Below the pieces are notes generated by a model, which was not told where the DNA came from, made no database searches, and saw only the letters and a program-made list of their open reading frames with translations. Made by a program: the position numbers and the translations under genes. DNA of 64,000 nucleotides from Amborella trichopoda (Eukaryota > Streptophyta > Magnoliopsida > Amborellales > Amborellaceae): positions 4,230,567-4,294,566 of the forward strand of contig NW_006499848.1 of the NCBI RefSeq assembly GCF_000471905.2, written 5' to 3'. Position 1 is the first letter of the stretch, and every line of letters begins with the position of its first letter. Shown here in pieces: positions 10,777 through 22,363 of this stretch.

Positions 10777-11457
10777 GAAAGAAAGTTCATATAAGATTGG
10801 CACTCAAATTAAGGAGCATCTAAAAAATTCACTAGAAGAAATTGGCTTGATGTCCAAAAATCCTCAAATTGATCTTGTCGACCTCAAGATAAAAGATATG
10901 AGAGAAAAAAAAGATTTCATATCTTGGAAATAAGGAAAATTGTTTCAAGCGGCTTGGACCGCATTTCTACACATAACTTCCAGAAAGTGTAAAGCATCCA
11001 TCCTTGTAAGTAGGTGTTCCATCTAAAAACAATGGAAGCCAACGGTCGAAATGTTTTTTTGCTATAATTATTATTTTTAATTTTTATTTATTTATTCATA
11101 TTCATGGTCTCCATGTTAGAGATTATGTGTCTTTAAAAATTAAGTCTTAAAATCCATCTAAAAATATATCTATTGAGAGGCCAACATTTCTATATTTGCG
11201 GGCTTGGCCGCATAGAAACCGGATCCCCGAAATAATGCATCTTGCAACACATTTTCTAGACCATCAATTTTCAAGATTACCAAAGTGATCAGAGATCTGC
11301 TTGATTGACACTATTTTTGAAGCACTAAAGTTTACAATTAGATATGAAAATAAATTTTCAAGTCATCGTTAAGATTTTTAGTATTGAAATAGCATCTTTT
11401 GATAGGGAGTGCTTTATTTTGATTGTTTAGGGCCTCATCCTTATACAAACCACATCC
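10777..11457 (+). mobile_element. Family A MITE, copy 4, interrupted by a family B MITE
   Basis: The outer element has a left part with GAAAGAAAGTTCATATAAG and a right end CTTATACAAACCACATCC. Flanks AATAAATAA (10768-10776) and AATAACTAA (11458-11466) match at 7 of 9. Its body is continuous only if 10934-11226 is removed. Confidence 0.75.
10934..11226 (+). mobile_element. Family B MITE, copy 2 (293 bp), nested
   Basis: GGAAAATTGTTTCAAGCGGC to GCATAGAAACCGGATCC, aligned end to end with the copy at 4535-4839. Flanks TGGAAATAA and CCGAAATAA match at 7 of 9 positions. Inserted into a family A element, so it is younger than that copy. Confidence 0.75.
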
Positions 11458-12255
11458 AATAACTAATATATAAAAAGGATGTGTACCAAACAACTCACAA
11501 AATGTTATTTTAGTAATGATGGCAATCAATTTTTTAGTAATGATGGCAATCAATTTTACAAAGAGTTGACTATCTTACATGAAATTAAAAAAAAAAAAAA
11601 TTGTCTATGTAATATTTTGAATTCATCATTTAAATGTTAAATCATGAAAAATAGAAAAATGAATCACGAGGCATGAAAATCAACCTACTAACACCAGGTG
11701 TTAGGTTTAAAGAAATTTATCAAAATTTATCAAAATATACCATGCTTTTTTACTATTTAATGTTTTCCTTTTTGATACTACTCCAACTCAAAATCATGTA
11801 TATTTTGATGGGTATTTTGAATATAAATCAAAATTAGTGGGTAAAATGTTAAATAACCAGTATCTTAAGTATGTATGGACAAATTTTTCCTATTTTTAAA
11901 ACCTTTCATCCAATGTTGGATTAAATGGCTCAAATTCTAAAAAGAAAAAGGAACAAAAATAAATCAAAATCATAGCAGTAGCAGAATAGTCATTGTCGAG
12001 GAACTGAGGAACATTTGAGTCCAGCTTCAGCTAAGGTGGAGTGAGTGCAGTGCAGTGCAGTGCTTCCAAAAACATCGATGCAAGCTCTCTAACCAAGTAC
12101 CATTACCTAGTCATGTCTCTTTCCATTTTTACATTACGCTAAAAAGAAGAGAGAGAAAGGACAAATCAACATTAAAAAAAAAAAAAGAAGAATAGGACAC
12201 AGTGAACACGGGTGGCTCACAAGAACCTTGAGTAAAATAAGAGATATTATACATT
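11458..12255. other. Intergenic
   Basis: AT-rich. Contains a short direct repeat near 11515-11560 (AGTAATGATGGCAATCAATTT twice) and (GCAGT)n near 12045-12062. No gene seen. Confidence 0.4.
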
Positions 12256-12643
12256 GGGTGCGGTTTTGTATAGACTCGAGGCGCTAAACAATCACAGTAA
12301 AGCGCACCTTCAAATAGTATTAAGAAATGTGATTTTAATTTCAATACTGAATATCTTTTGTGTTAGCCTTAAAATGTGTTTTCATCTTTAACTACAAAAT
12401 TTAAAGTTAAAACATATCGTAGATTGAGCAGATATTAAAAAAATTGAAAATCTTGAAAAAAAATACGTTACATGATACACTATTTTCAGAACTTGAAATC
12501 CATTTTTTTTCTCATGCTTATACATTTTGATGTCGGAATGATCAATTTGAGGATATTTGAACATCAAAACAATTTCTAATGAAAGTTTTGAGGTGAATTC
12601 TAATTTGATTGTTTAGAGCCTCAGCTTTATATAAACTTTTTCT
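12256..12643 (-). mobile_element. Family A MITE, copy 5
   Basis: GGGTGCGGTTTTGTATAGAC at the left and TTTATATAAACTTTTTC at the right; the opposite orientation to copy 2. Flanks agree at 6 of 9 positions. Confidence 0.65.
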
Positions 12644-12777
12644 TTTTACACGTTTCCGTAGCTGAAAAACGGTAACACGAGAGAGAGTGAAGTGTTTGAT
12701 GAGTCCGAGGACGCATATCTCCCATTGACCAACAGACGCCCATACTTAAGATGGGAGGTCATAAAGAAGGGTGCAAC

Positions 12778-13110
12778 TAGGGTTGGCAATAGCCGGGGAG
12801 GTGTGGCCCTAAAAACTCGGCCTGAGGGCCTAGTTAGGGCTTTTTTCTTTCTTAGCTTTTCTTCTATTTTTTCATATTTGTTTTTGGCCCATCCCGGCCT
12901 TGCTCTAACAGGGCCGGGGCCAAGGCTAAGGCTAGCCGGGCTTGTTGCCACCCCAATTATAGATGGCAATGGGGTCGTCGGGCATGCCCACCCTGTTGGC
13001 CCTTCCCAACCCTAAAAAAGTAGGGCATGGGCCAAAAACTGTGGCTCAAAGGACAGTGTTGGCCAAGTTCAGCCTCACCTGGCCTAGCCCTAACAGGGTC
13101 TGAGCCACAC
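12778..13110. mobile_element. GC-rich hAT-like non-autonomous element(s)
   Basis: TAGGGTTGGCAATAGCCGG at 12778 is mirrored by GCTTGTTGCCACCCCAA ending near 12956. A second, partial unit follows (GATGGCAATGGGGTCG onward). The interior is repetitive GGCC-type sequence. No convincing 8-bp flank match, so the exact ends are uncertain. Confidence 0.5.
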
Positions 13111-13149
13111 CAATGGGGATAAGTGCAAGGCTAACTCAGCTCAGGCCCG

Positions 13150-13700
13150 CTATATTGCCACAAGTGTTCGCAAAACTATTCGATATAACCGCTGATCGCT
13201 CGGTTAGATCGGAATCGGCCACTGGTCTGTTCCGATTTTCAGCAGTTTTGGTGATCAATCAGTATTTAAAAAAAAATCAAAAAAATGTATATAAATTCTA
13301 AAAAATAAAAAATTGATTTGTAATGTATTTTTAAATATTTTTTACATTACGGTAAAATTTAAAAATTGTTTTGGTCATTAATACTCACTTTTATATTTAC
13401 CTATCGTGTTAAGAAAATTTAAAAATAGCCTTTGAAAAATATAAAATGGATTAAAATCCATCTTTATCCATTTATTTTCAATTTCATTTGAACGTGTTTT
13501 GTTTCAATCATTTTTTAAATGCTTTTCATATTTTAGTAAAAAAAAAATTTGTATCTCTTTTATTTTTTTCTACATTTTTTTGCCTGCCTAGGACTTGCCT
13601 TGTTAGAATGGTTGAATCGGCCGGTTTAATGACTAGGTCGGTTAAACTGCTTCCAAACCATAGCCAATTTACCATTAGGGTTCGATTTTGCAAAGACCGA
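13150..13700. mobile_element. hAT-like element with CGGTT-rich ends (degenerate)
   Basis: Shares with the well-bounded element at 51737-52119 the order of CGGTT/CCGATT-rich arms, an AT-rich centre with repeated ATTTTAAA words, and a right arm containing GGACTTGCC and CGGCCGGTTTAATGAC. No clear target duplication. Confidence 0.45.
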
Positions 13701-14024
13701 TTGGTACCCTTTGGTGCAACTAAAATTCTAAAGGAAAATTGGTTTACGCATCGAGGGATGCAATTCCACTTTAGCGTCCTACAAGGTATCACGCATCCAT
13801 CGTTATGATTGATGAAAATGAAGGTGCCATCCCAAAATAAACAATCAGTCCAAAAATATTTTTCAAAATATTATATTTTTAGTTTAGAAATTTTATTTAA
13901 ATTTGCAATTTAATGATCTCATATATATATTTTTAACAAATTAAGTTTAAAATTCATTTACTTTACTCAAATAATTGGGAAAAGACTATGATGATGATTT
14001 TTATGATCCTCATGTTTTAAATTA

Positions 14025-14540
14025 GGGAAAGGTTTCTATGCTTCCTCTATAACATAGAAGTTCTATCCTCCCCCTACCATCCAGCTGTCCAATTTTGATC
14101 AAGATAGTCACTCACTGTTTGATCCTAGATCCAATGTCTCAAAGTATTTTATTTTTAGTTATTTTTTTATACAAATTGTATCTATATGAAATTTGATACG
14201 TGTCATCTTCTCATTAGGGTACACCAATAAAAAATATTAAAAATAAATTTTTCATAAAATGTAATGACCAAAATACCCCTTGAAATTTTCCGGGGTATTT
14301 TTGTCATTTTATTTTATTGAAAATATTTTTTTTATATTTTTTTCTAGTGCGAGTTTAATAGAAGAATGGACATGCACATTTTGGTGTCAAAATAGTTTAT
14401 AAAAAAAACATTAAAAATAAAATAGTGTAGATATGTGACATTACGATTGGGGCAATCTTAGCCCTCCAATCAGAATGGACGGTTGGACAAGGGGGAAAAT
14501 AAAACTTCTATGCTGTAGGAGAAACATAAAAAGCTTGCCC
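14025..14540 (-). mobile_element. Family C MITE, copy 2 (516 bp)
   Basis: GGGAAAGGTTTCTATGCTTCC to ATAAAAAGCTTGCCC, flanked by perfect 9-bp duplications TTTAAATTA (14016-14024 and 14541-14549). Inverted relative to the copy at 5091 and nearly equal in length. Confidence 0.88.
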
Positions 14541-14695
14541 TTTAAATTATTAATCCGTAATTTTAATCTAAAATCTCTTTTTAATATGAATCTTGGAAGG
14601 GCAACACTTAGGAATAGATGTGTCGGCTAACTCTATTAAACTGGATCCGAGAATAAAAGGCTCATTGAGATACAAAGTAGAAACCAATATGTATA

Positions 14696-15040
14696 GGAAA
14701 TTGTTATACGTTGCACTTTAAAAAAGGCACCGGAAGAGAATGTTCTCGTCCAAATGATCATCTTGACCTCAAGATGTGTAGATATGGACAAAAAAAAAAA
14801 AAAGAATTTCAAGTTCAAAAAATTGTGCATCTTGTAACAAGTTATCTAGACCATATATTTTTAAGTGTTTATAAGTCTGCTTAATCTATACTATCTTTAA
14901 AATTGTAACTTTCACATTGAAGAATAAAAATAGATTTTCATACCAATCATAAGGTTTCCAACAAGAGTACATCTTAGAATAAAATTTTACAGGCACGCCT
15001 TACTTCTATCGGATAAGGAGTGCGCCTCATACAAACTCTA
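14696..15040 (+). mobile_element. Family A MITE, copy 6 (ends unclear)
   Basis: Left GGAAATTGTTATACG, the core ATCATCTTGACCTCAAGATG and a right part with GTGCGCCTCATACAAACTC. No target duplication found. Confidence 0.5.
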
Positions 15041-15313
15041 GATGGGACTCGGGCCATGCGTGAGTTGACTTACTCGGCCCAGTCCAGCCAAACAAAAACG
15101 TATTAAAAAAAAATACAAAAACCCAAAAAATAAGAAAAATATATTTAAAATAACATTCATCTAAACACATGTAAAATGTGAATAAAAAAGCAGTGAAAAT
15201 AGATTTTGAAATAAATCAATTTGTGATTGAGGTATTTTAAAAAAAACCCAAAAAGAAGGGAAAATGTAAAAATAAGTATTCTCGATCAAAATACTATCTA
15301 TTCTTTATCAAAA

Positions 15314-16082
15314 GGGAAAAGTTTATATAGAGCCGAGGCTCTAAGCAACCAAATTAGAGCCTACCTCAAAAATTTCACTAGAAGAGATTGTTTTGATGAC
15401 CAAATATCTTAAAATCAATCATCTCGACATCAAGACGCATGGACAAGAGAAAAAATGGATTTCAACGTTTGGAAATAGTGTATTTTGTAATGCATTTTTA
15501 GACCGTCAAGTTTCAAGATCTTTAACACAATTTTTGAAGCTTTACGCTTTACAAATAAAGATGAAAATATATTTTAAGGGAAAAATTTATCTAAGGTTGC
15601 AACCTTAAAATGTAGAATTAGAGATGCACCTCAAAAATCTATCGGAAATGTTGTTTTAATGTTGAAAAACCCTCTAATTGATCATCTCGATGTCAAGATG
15701 TATGAATATAAAAAAAAAAAGTTTTCGAGTCCAAAAATAGTATATCTTGCAACACATTATCTAAACCGTCTATTTTCAAGATTTTCATATGGTTATAGAT
15801 CTACTTGATTTTAACCATTTGTGGAATTTAAAATTGTCTAATTAGATTTGAAAATAGATTTTAAGATAATTGTAAGAATTCTTTACAACAAAATTACATA
15901 TTATGAAAAAATTTGGAGGTACGGATTAATTGGATTGTTTAAGGTTGCGACCTTATAGAAACCGCACGCATATTTTAAGGCTATCACAAAGAATTTCAGT
16001 GTTGAAACCACATTTCTCGATACTATTTGAAGGTGGGCTCTAATTCGATTGTTTAGAGCCTAGGCTCCATAAAATCGTACCC
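15314..16082 (+). mobile_element. Family A MITE, copy 7, containing another family A MITE
   Basis: GGGAAAAGTTTATATAGAGCC to TCCATAAAATCGTACCC, with perfect 9-bp duplications TTATCAAAA at 15305-15313 and 16083-16091. Without the inner element (15578-15969) and one duplicated 9-mer it would be about 368 bp. Confidence 0.9.
15578..15969 (+). mobile_element. Family A MITE, copy 8 (392 bp), nested in copy 7
   Basis: GGGAAAAATTTATCTAAGG to CCTTATAGAAACCGCACGC, flanked by perfect ATATTTTAA at 15569-15577 and 15970-15978. It belongs to the GGTTGCAACC subfamily, whereas its host belongs to the GAGGCTC subfamily, so two subfamilies were active at different times. Confidence 0.9.
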
Positions 16083-16164
16083 TTATCAAAATAATAGAAA
16101 ACATAAAAAATATAATACGAATATTTATTATTATTATTTTTTCATTATTTATTTATTTTTAAGA

Positions 16165-16250
16165 TCCCTAATCAAACCACCTAACTCATAGATACTCGGA
16201 AGCTTAGGGTGGTGAGTTCGAGAGAGGACATGAATATGGGGGTAAGATAC
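16165..16250 (+). mobile_element. Possible tRNA-derived SINE head
   Basis: CTAACTCATAGATACTCGG followed about 30 bases on by GGTGAGTTCGAGAGAGG resembles pol III A and B boxes at near-tRNA spacing. Degenerate; no tail identified before the GA run and N gap. Confidence 0.3.
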
Positions 16251-16300
16251 TAAGAAACAAGAGAGAGAGAGAGAGAGGAGGGTAGTGGAGAGAGAGAGAG

Positions 16301-16780
16301 NNNNNNNNNNNNNNNNNNNNNNNNNNNNNNNNNNNNNNNNNNNNNNNNNNNNNNNNNNNNNNNNNNNNNNNNNNNNNNNNNNNNNNNNNNNNNNNNNNNN
16401 NNNNNNNNNNNNNNNNNNNNNNNNNNNNNNNNNNNNNNNNNNNNNNNNNNNNNNNNNNNNNNNNNNNNNNNNNNNNNNNNNNNNNNNNNNNNNNNNNNNN
16501 NNNNNNNNNNNNNNNNNNNNNNNNNNNNNNNNNNNNNNNNNNNNNNNNNNNNNNNNNNNNNNNNNNNNNNNNNNNNNNNNNNNNNNNNNNNNNNNNNNNN
16601 NNNNNNNNNNNNNNNNNNNNNNNNNNNNNNNNNNNNNNNNNNNNNNNNNNNNNNNNNNNNNNNNNNNNNNNNNNNNNNNNNNNNNNNNNNNNNNNNNNNN
16701 NNNNNNNNNNNNNNNNNNNNNNNNNNNNNNNNNNNNNNNNNNNNNNNNNNNNNNNNNNNNNNNNNNNNNNNNNNNNNNNN
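16301..16780. other. Assembly gap (480 N)
   Basis: Preceded by (GA)n at 16261-16300 and followed by a T run, so the assembly probably broke on simple sequence. Confidence 0.99.
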
Positions 16781-17359
16781 TTTTTTTTGTTGGTTTAAAT
16801 ATCTTTTATTTCAACTCTCAACTTATATTTCTCTTTAGTCTGTTTTGTTTTCAAAATTAAACTGTTTCTTTCTAATTTAATGACAAAATTTAGTTCAACT
16901 TGACAAAAAAGAGGGCTGTATACTTGTGTTCAGTCTCTAGAGTTAAATGACTATAATCTATCATTTTCAAAATCCATTTGTATGCACTAATTTATAAATA
17001 AAAATTTCCCTCAATTCCCAAGAAAATACAGGAAATAGTGCCCCAAGGCCCAGGACACTAGAGCTCGATAATTGTGAATAAGAGTTAGTGTAACATGGGT
17101 ATTCTTATTTTCTTTTGGGTTGTGAAACATGTTGATACTTTGACATAGGTCGATTAGTGCGGGGGGCAACGCATGGTTCTTACAAGTCAATGAACTTAGG
17201 TAAAGATTGTTATTAAAACCTTATGAAATATAATATGGGTAATATTGTTTTCAACAATGGATTTATGTGAAGGATGGTTGTTTGGTGCATCAACTTATTC
17301 AAATGCAATATTTTTCAAAAATCCATCTTAGAAATGTATTTTGTACCTATTTTCGGAAA
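16781..17359. other. Intergenic, no feature recognised
   Basis: AT-rich sequence after the gap, without gene or repeat ends. Confidence 0.4.
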
Positions 17360-17560
17360 AAGTATGAAAGGTCTATTTGATGTTGGAAAAACGTCTAACT
17401 GATCATCTCGATATTGAGAGGTATAGATATGGAGAAAAAAAAGTTTTCAACGCCTAAAAATAATGCATCTTGCAACGCATTATTTAGATTTTAATATTGT
17501 CATTCATATGTATATCTACTTGATTTGAATTATTTTTGGAGTTTAAAATTTTACACCATT
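17360..17560 (+). mobile_element. Family A MITE fragment
   Basis: Internal family A order (GATCATCTCGATATTGAG, then AATGCATCTTGCAACGCATT, then TTTGGAGTTTAAAATTTTA) without either end. Confidence 0.55.
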
Positions 17561-17564
17561 TATT

Positions 17565-17760
17565 TTTTATACAAGGTGATCACAATTAAGTTTTACTATT
17601 GGATGTGAAATTATATAGCTGCATTTATTATAGTTAACCAAGGTCAAATTTCAAAATAAATTTTCTCAAACTTTGTAATACATCCAAACTATCAGATTTT
17701 ACATTTGATAGTTGTAAGTAATTATGACCTCATTCTATTAAAGGTAAATATTATCATTAT
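17565..17760. mobile_element. Family D MITE-like repeat, copy 1
   Basis: AAGGTGATCACAATTAAG, then TTGGATGTGAAATTATAT, and an inverted-looking right part (AATTATGACC). Similar segments lie at 25385-25560 and 44215-44435. Superfamily not determined. Confidence 0.4.
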
Positions 17761-18364
17761 ATACAATCCCTTTTTCTATTGGTCTTTCATGTTCTACACT
17801 TTTCAATGTTTCTGATTGAAAGTGAAAAATAAATATGTATTTTTTCTATATGTTCTTTTTATTATCATTATTATTATTTGCTTTTTTTTTTTTTCATAGT
17901 AGAGAATGCATCTATCCCCTATAACCAACTTTTCAAGATGTGAAGTTGAAGTTGCATGCTGTTGGCCATGGGCATGTATGGTGAGTGCATGGGAAAAGAT
18001 GGTAATTCATTGAACAGAAAACCCCAGTCATTGCATTAGAGTTTGTCAAAAAACTAAGAACTTCACCGTTGCCCCCTTAAATTGGGCATATAAAAAATGA
18101 GACATTGTTGTTATATTTGCACTTTTTTGAAAACGTAATTATTCACCTCCCACTTTTTTATTTATATAATATAAAAAATGAAATGTGTTCTCAATCTTCT
18201 TTCTTCCCTAAACCTAGATCCACTAAAGAAACGTAGGGATCAAACTGCATTAGCTTTGAGAACTATTGATGGACTTAGATATGCTTGAAAAAATGATCGC
18301 AATGTGTACAAACCTTCAACTAATTTTGGCTGAGAGACATACTGGGAACTTGCAACCTAAACCA
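17761..18364. other. Intergenic, no feature recognised
   Basis: AT-rich; no coding signal. Confidence 0.4.
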
Positions 18365-18390
18365 TAAGGTACCACGCTAGCACAATAATC

Positions 18391-18474
18391 CCCCAGCATA
18401 CCATGGCCATTGATTCAAAAAGTGGTCAGTCCCCCCAGTATACCATGACGATTAATTGAAGAAGCGGTCAGCCC
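18391..18474. repeat. 42-bp tandem duplication
   Basis: Units begin CCCCAGCATACCATGGCC at 18391 and CCCCAGTATACCATGACG at 18433. They lead into a GC-rich stretch (18475-18620) of TTGGGC/CCTAGG words similar to 19340-19410. Confidence 0.8.
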
Positions 18475-18689
18475 AGCAACTATGAGGGCGGCCTAAGTCG
18501 GCTAGGGGGGCTTGGGCACATTGCCCAGGCTTGGGCGGACCAACTAGGGCAAGCTGACTTGATCGCCCGTCTAGAATCCTGCCTAGGTGGGCACCCAGGG
18601 TATTTGGGGCGGGCGCCTTGGGGACTGTGCCCGCCCTAATGCAAAAATACCAATCGGTTGGGATATTTTTCATATTTATTTTTGGTTGG

Positions 18690-19245
18690 ATTATAAAAGT
18701 GCGCCAGGAAATAGATAGATTGAGGAATATATCGCACATAATTAAAGCTGGGTGGGCGCCACATACCAATGACGCTAAATGACAAAGTTCTATAGAACAG
18801 CTGTGAAACTAGCTTTACTCTATGAGGCGGAATGTCGGACGGTCAAAAAATAATATACCCATAAAATGAGTATAGCTCAGGATGTTGAGATGGATGAGTG
18901 ACAAGGCAATAAGGGATAAAACTCGAAATGAATACATTTAGAAAAATTTAGGTGTGGCACTAATAGATGATAAGATGAGAGAAAGTAGACTTAGTTGGGT
19001 TGGCCATGCGTGGTACAAACCCAATACATTACATGTTAGGAGGTACAAATTAGTTCAAATGGAATGCTAAAAAACGACAAGAGGTAGGCCCAAAAGGACA
19101 TAGTTGGAAATAGTGAAAGAAAAAGAGATGACTTATTGTTTTACTTAAGGTATGACCTCTAATATAGTAGCATGGCATACTGAAATTTGTGTGGCCAACC
19201 CTAATTGGGTGGGAAAAAGCTTTGACGATGATGAATATAATTATA
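18690..19245 (+). mobile_element. RTE-type LINE relic (reverse transcriptase C-terminus to 3' end)
   Basis: Broken frames give, in order, KFYRTAVKLALLYEAECRTVK, a KMSIAQ...EMDE region, a NLGVA-like and DKMRES-like stretch, an LGWVGHA-like stretch, a GRPK-like segment and a 3' end AAAGCTTTGACGATGATGA. This is the C-terminal order of plant RTE-clade reverse transcriptases (KFYRT, LYGAECW, LRWFGHV, GRPKRTW, IRVADP). Multiple frameshifts and stops. GC-rich CCTAGG-type sequence flanks it on both sides. Confidence 0.7.
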
Positions 19246-20980
19246 CAAAATGCATGAATATGTATTTTTATTACAAACTCTAGGCCTAAAACAAGATTAC
19301 TGGACACCCCTTGCCCCCTTTTGAATCTCAGTCACCAAAAATTTGGGTGGATGCCTAGGCATTGGACGGCCTTGACCCACCCCCGGCTGCCTAGGTGTTG
19401 CCCGGCATTTTTTGGAGACCTTACCATAATAATAGTCAAGAATCAATAGGAAATATCTTAAAAAAGTTTTTAGTATCACTAAATCTCTCAAAATAGTCGA
19501 TTAAGCAGACAACTTGATGTTACAAGATTGAATTTTGAACACGTACTGAAAATCCTAGAGATCAATATGTTAGACGCAACTCTCAGATAAAATATTATCT
19601 ATCAAATTAGTCTATAGCAAAAAAATTTAAATGATGCCTATATTCCATTGCCTCTTTATATATCTTGTCATTTATTCTTTTTGATATTTTATTTCCAAGC
19701 AAAATGTAATCTTACTTCCACTGGCAGAAGACTAATTTGGGGAGATTTCTTTTGAATTCGAAATTTTGGGAACCTTCTAAAAACCACAAGATGATGATTC
19801 TCAAAGGAAAAGTTTTTGAATTTTGAGTTCTAGATTTTACCTTTGAAAAATTGGATGGTTTTTCTATTCAATCTTAAAGTGTTATTTTCTTCAAGCCCAC
19901 GAAAAATGCAATTTAGAAATTTTTTGTTAAATATAACATAAATAGGTAGAAGAGGATTTGTTTTTTGGAGAGTCAGAGGGGAGAGGGCCCCAACCCTTGG
20001 TAAAAATTGAGCCCAGGACATAGCATTGTAAACCGTCAAGCTCTAACCATTTAAGCCCGGGCTCTTTTTCTGAAGGGGTAAAATCTGTGGAGATTTGAAC
20101 TCCTTCTTTTTGGTGAGAATGTAATCAAAAATTCATCATGGAGCTCAGTAGTTCAGCCCCAAGAAACTTTTAAGATCCTAAAACTAATACTAGATTGGGT
20201 TGCCGGAAGGAGTAAATGGACACTATGCCCCCTCAAGAGCATGAGATCTTTTGGCTTTTACTGTGCCACAGATGTGAGGATCCTTCAAAATTTTAACCAC
20301 ATCCATAAAGCGAAAAAATGTAAAACACGCAAACATTCCATGTATGGGTAAAATATGGCACGGCACGGCATGGCATGGCATGCATGCATGGGGGACACAG
20401 TACACAGAAGAGCTGCCATTTAAATGCATGAGAAAAGCCAAGAAGAACCTTAAAACAATTGGTATTTAGTCATCTTCGGAGCACCCAGCCTTGTGGTATT
20501 TTACCCATTAAGGCAATATTCATACTGGTTTTTACTATAAGCGTCAAAAGACCAAATAAATGACATGAGAGAGAAAGAAATGTAAATAGTAGGGGATAGA
20601 TAGAGAGAGAAGTGTAGTGATTTGGGGTTTTCCAAGGGGAAGGAAAAGCTTTTTGCAGGTGCAAGTGTAAAAGTGAAAGCAAAGGCACACCCACATTTTT
20701 GTCATATTTGTCCCCCTGCCCTGCTAACTACTACTCCTCTCTCAGAATTTCTCTGACCATTTTGTCCCCCCCCCCATCTCTCTCTCTCTCTCTCTCTCCC
20801 CAAACAAAAAGCCTGCAAATTTGAACCACGCCAATCCAGCTTGTTCGCACCCCAAAATAATACCGCCTCCCATTAAATTTCACCATTGATACCAAAAATA
20901 CCCTTCTAAATTTTCTCCCCAAAATGCACCTCAAAACGTATCTTCCCCTCTCTAACGCCTTTGTTTTGCTCAATGTTTTC
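19246..20980. other. Intergenic with simple repeats
   Basis: 19300-19420 repeats the GC-rich CCTAGGTGTTGCCCGGC type. 20350-20390 has (CGGCA)/(TGGCA) and GCATGCATGC words. 20766-20799 has a C run and (CT)n. The minus-strand open frames here are low complexity or show no motif. Confidence 0.5.
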
Positions 20981-21044
20981 TATGCAAATTCCAAAACTAT
21001 ATGGCAAAATGGGTTGCAAAATCGTAAATTTATTTATTTTTTCC

Positions 21045-21240
21045 TTCGGTCAAACGTTGGGCCGGGCCAAAGAGGCCTTGGTCTAGGTCCAGCACCAGCC
21101 CTACACGGGTCAGGCCAAGCTGGTAGAACCAAGCCAGCCTTGTCCTAAGCCTGCTCGGCCCTCCACTTGGGCCACTTTTTGTGGCCGAGATGCTAACTTT
21201 TTAGGGCTGGCCTGCCCCCAGGAGCAATGCCACCCTTACT
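21045..21240. mobile_element. GC-rich hAT-like fragment
   Basis: GGGCCGGGCC, CTTGGTCTAGGTCC, GGGTCAGGCC words and a right end GAGCAATGCCACCCTTA, whose complement begins TAAGGGTGGCATTGC. The left terminus was not identified. Confidence 0.45.
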
Positions 21241-21613
21241 TGAATCTATATTTCCGTAAGCCATTGTATCTCATGTGTAGAATCGTGACTCACGTACACA
21301 GTGCATCTAGCATTCTCCCGATTCGATTCGTGTGAATAGTCAGTCAAATTATCGTTAACGATACACAACGAAAAATTTTAAAAATATGAAAATAAGGAGA
21401 AATCAGGTAATCTTGAGGTTTTTCGAACCAAAATTGTCACTTCCTAATCCTGTTTGGAATTGGGCAATTTATCAGGCAACTCAAAGTTGGATAACTAAAA
21501 TTTTAATCCCTCTTTTTGAATACCCATGCAATCATAATCCACATTTCGTTTATTTGTTTTGCGGTGGATTTCAGTAGAAGTTTTTGAAGTCAGCCCAATT
21601 GAGAGGATGGAAT

Positions 21614-22072
21614 TAGGGGTGGCAATGGACCCGGACCCGACCTAGGACCTGCCGGTTATACCCGACACGGGTTGGGGTCCAAAACCTTGACCTGAATACT
21701 ATTTGGTTTTGGGTCTTAGTCCGGTCGGATCCGACCTATACTCATAAACTGTTGAAGATAAAATACTTCAAGCCCTATTCGTTTGGGTGTATCAAGCATC
21801 GTATACAATAAGAATTTTAGTCATATTTAACGGTTCAACGACAAATCAAAAAGCTTGAAATCTAATAGCAAGTGATCGTAATATGAATATATGATGGTAA
21901 AAAAAAACGAGAAACTCATAGTGAAGTTAGTAATGGACTTGACCAAACCCGAGACCCGATAGGTACGGATATGGGTCCGACTTTTGGAATCGGGTCCATG
22001 TCCAAAACCTATACCCAAATATTATTCGGGCCGGGGCACGGGTCCATCCGTACCCAACCCGTTGCCACCCAA
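21614..22072. mobile_element. hAT-type non-autonomous element, 459 bp
   Basis: TAGGGGTGGCAATGG at the left and CCGTTGCCACCCAA at the right are inverted copies. Flanks GATGGAAT (21606-21613) and GATGAAAC (22073-22080) match at 6 of 8 positions. Both arms are made of GGGTC/GACCC words; the centre is AT-rich and non-coding. Confidence 0.75.
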
Positions 22073-22363
22073 GATGAAACAACAACATAGTCATTTACAT
22101 AGTTGATTGGGGTCTTTGGGTTATTTTCCCTACCCCCATTTCCTGACTCGGAAGAGACCCGTCGCGATCTACTGAGGCGTGAGCACATTCGAGTACGTAG
22201 AGTGTCGATGGGGACGGAAGTGGGCCTGAGCAACCAAGATTTCATCCAATTATTCGCCGCCAATTCGGCATTTCATATGTACGGCGTTGCTGGTTGACTT
22301 TAAATTTTTGACCTGGCTATAAATACTTTCTTCTGGCCTTTTTTTCGTTTTTGGTGAAAATTA
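22073..22363 (+). other. GC-richer unique stretch with unrecognised open frame and TATA-like motif
   Basis: An open frame at 22103-22297 would encode 64 residues including a LSNQDFIQLFAANSAF stretch. I recognise no family. CTATAAATA at about 22318-22326 could be a TATA box reading rightwards, but no gene follows it. Probably not a gene. Confidence 0.2.

Noticed and set aside
16285..16860. 191-codon frame across the N gap
   Set aside because: Almost entirely N; only the flanking GA and T runs are real sequence.
18452..18769. 105-codon minus-strand frame
   Set aside because: It is a GC-rich CCTAGG-type repeat followed by the antisense of the RTE relic.
20020..20150. Possible SINE or tRNA (GAGATTTGAACTCC, GGAGCTCAGTAG)
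   Set aside because: The box-like words are on opposite strands in the wrong order.
20640..20670. miR530-like word (minus strand TTGCACCTGCA)
   Set aside because: Only 11 bases agree, and no complementary star arm lies nearby.
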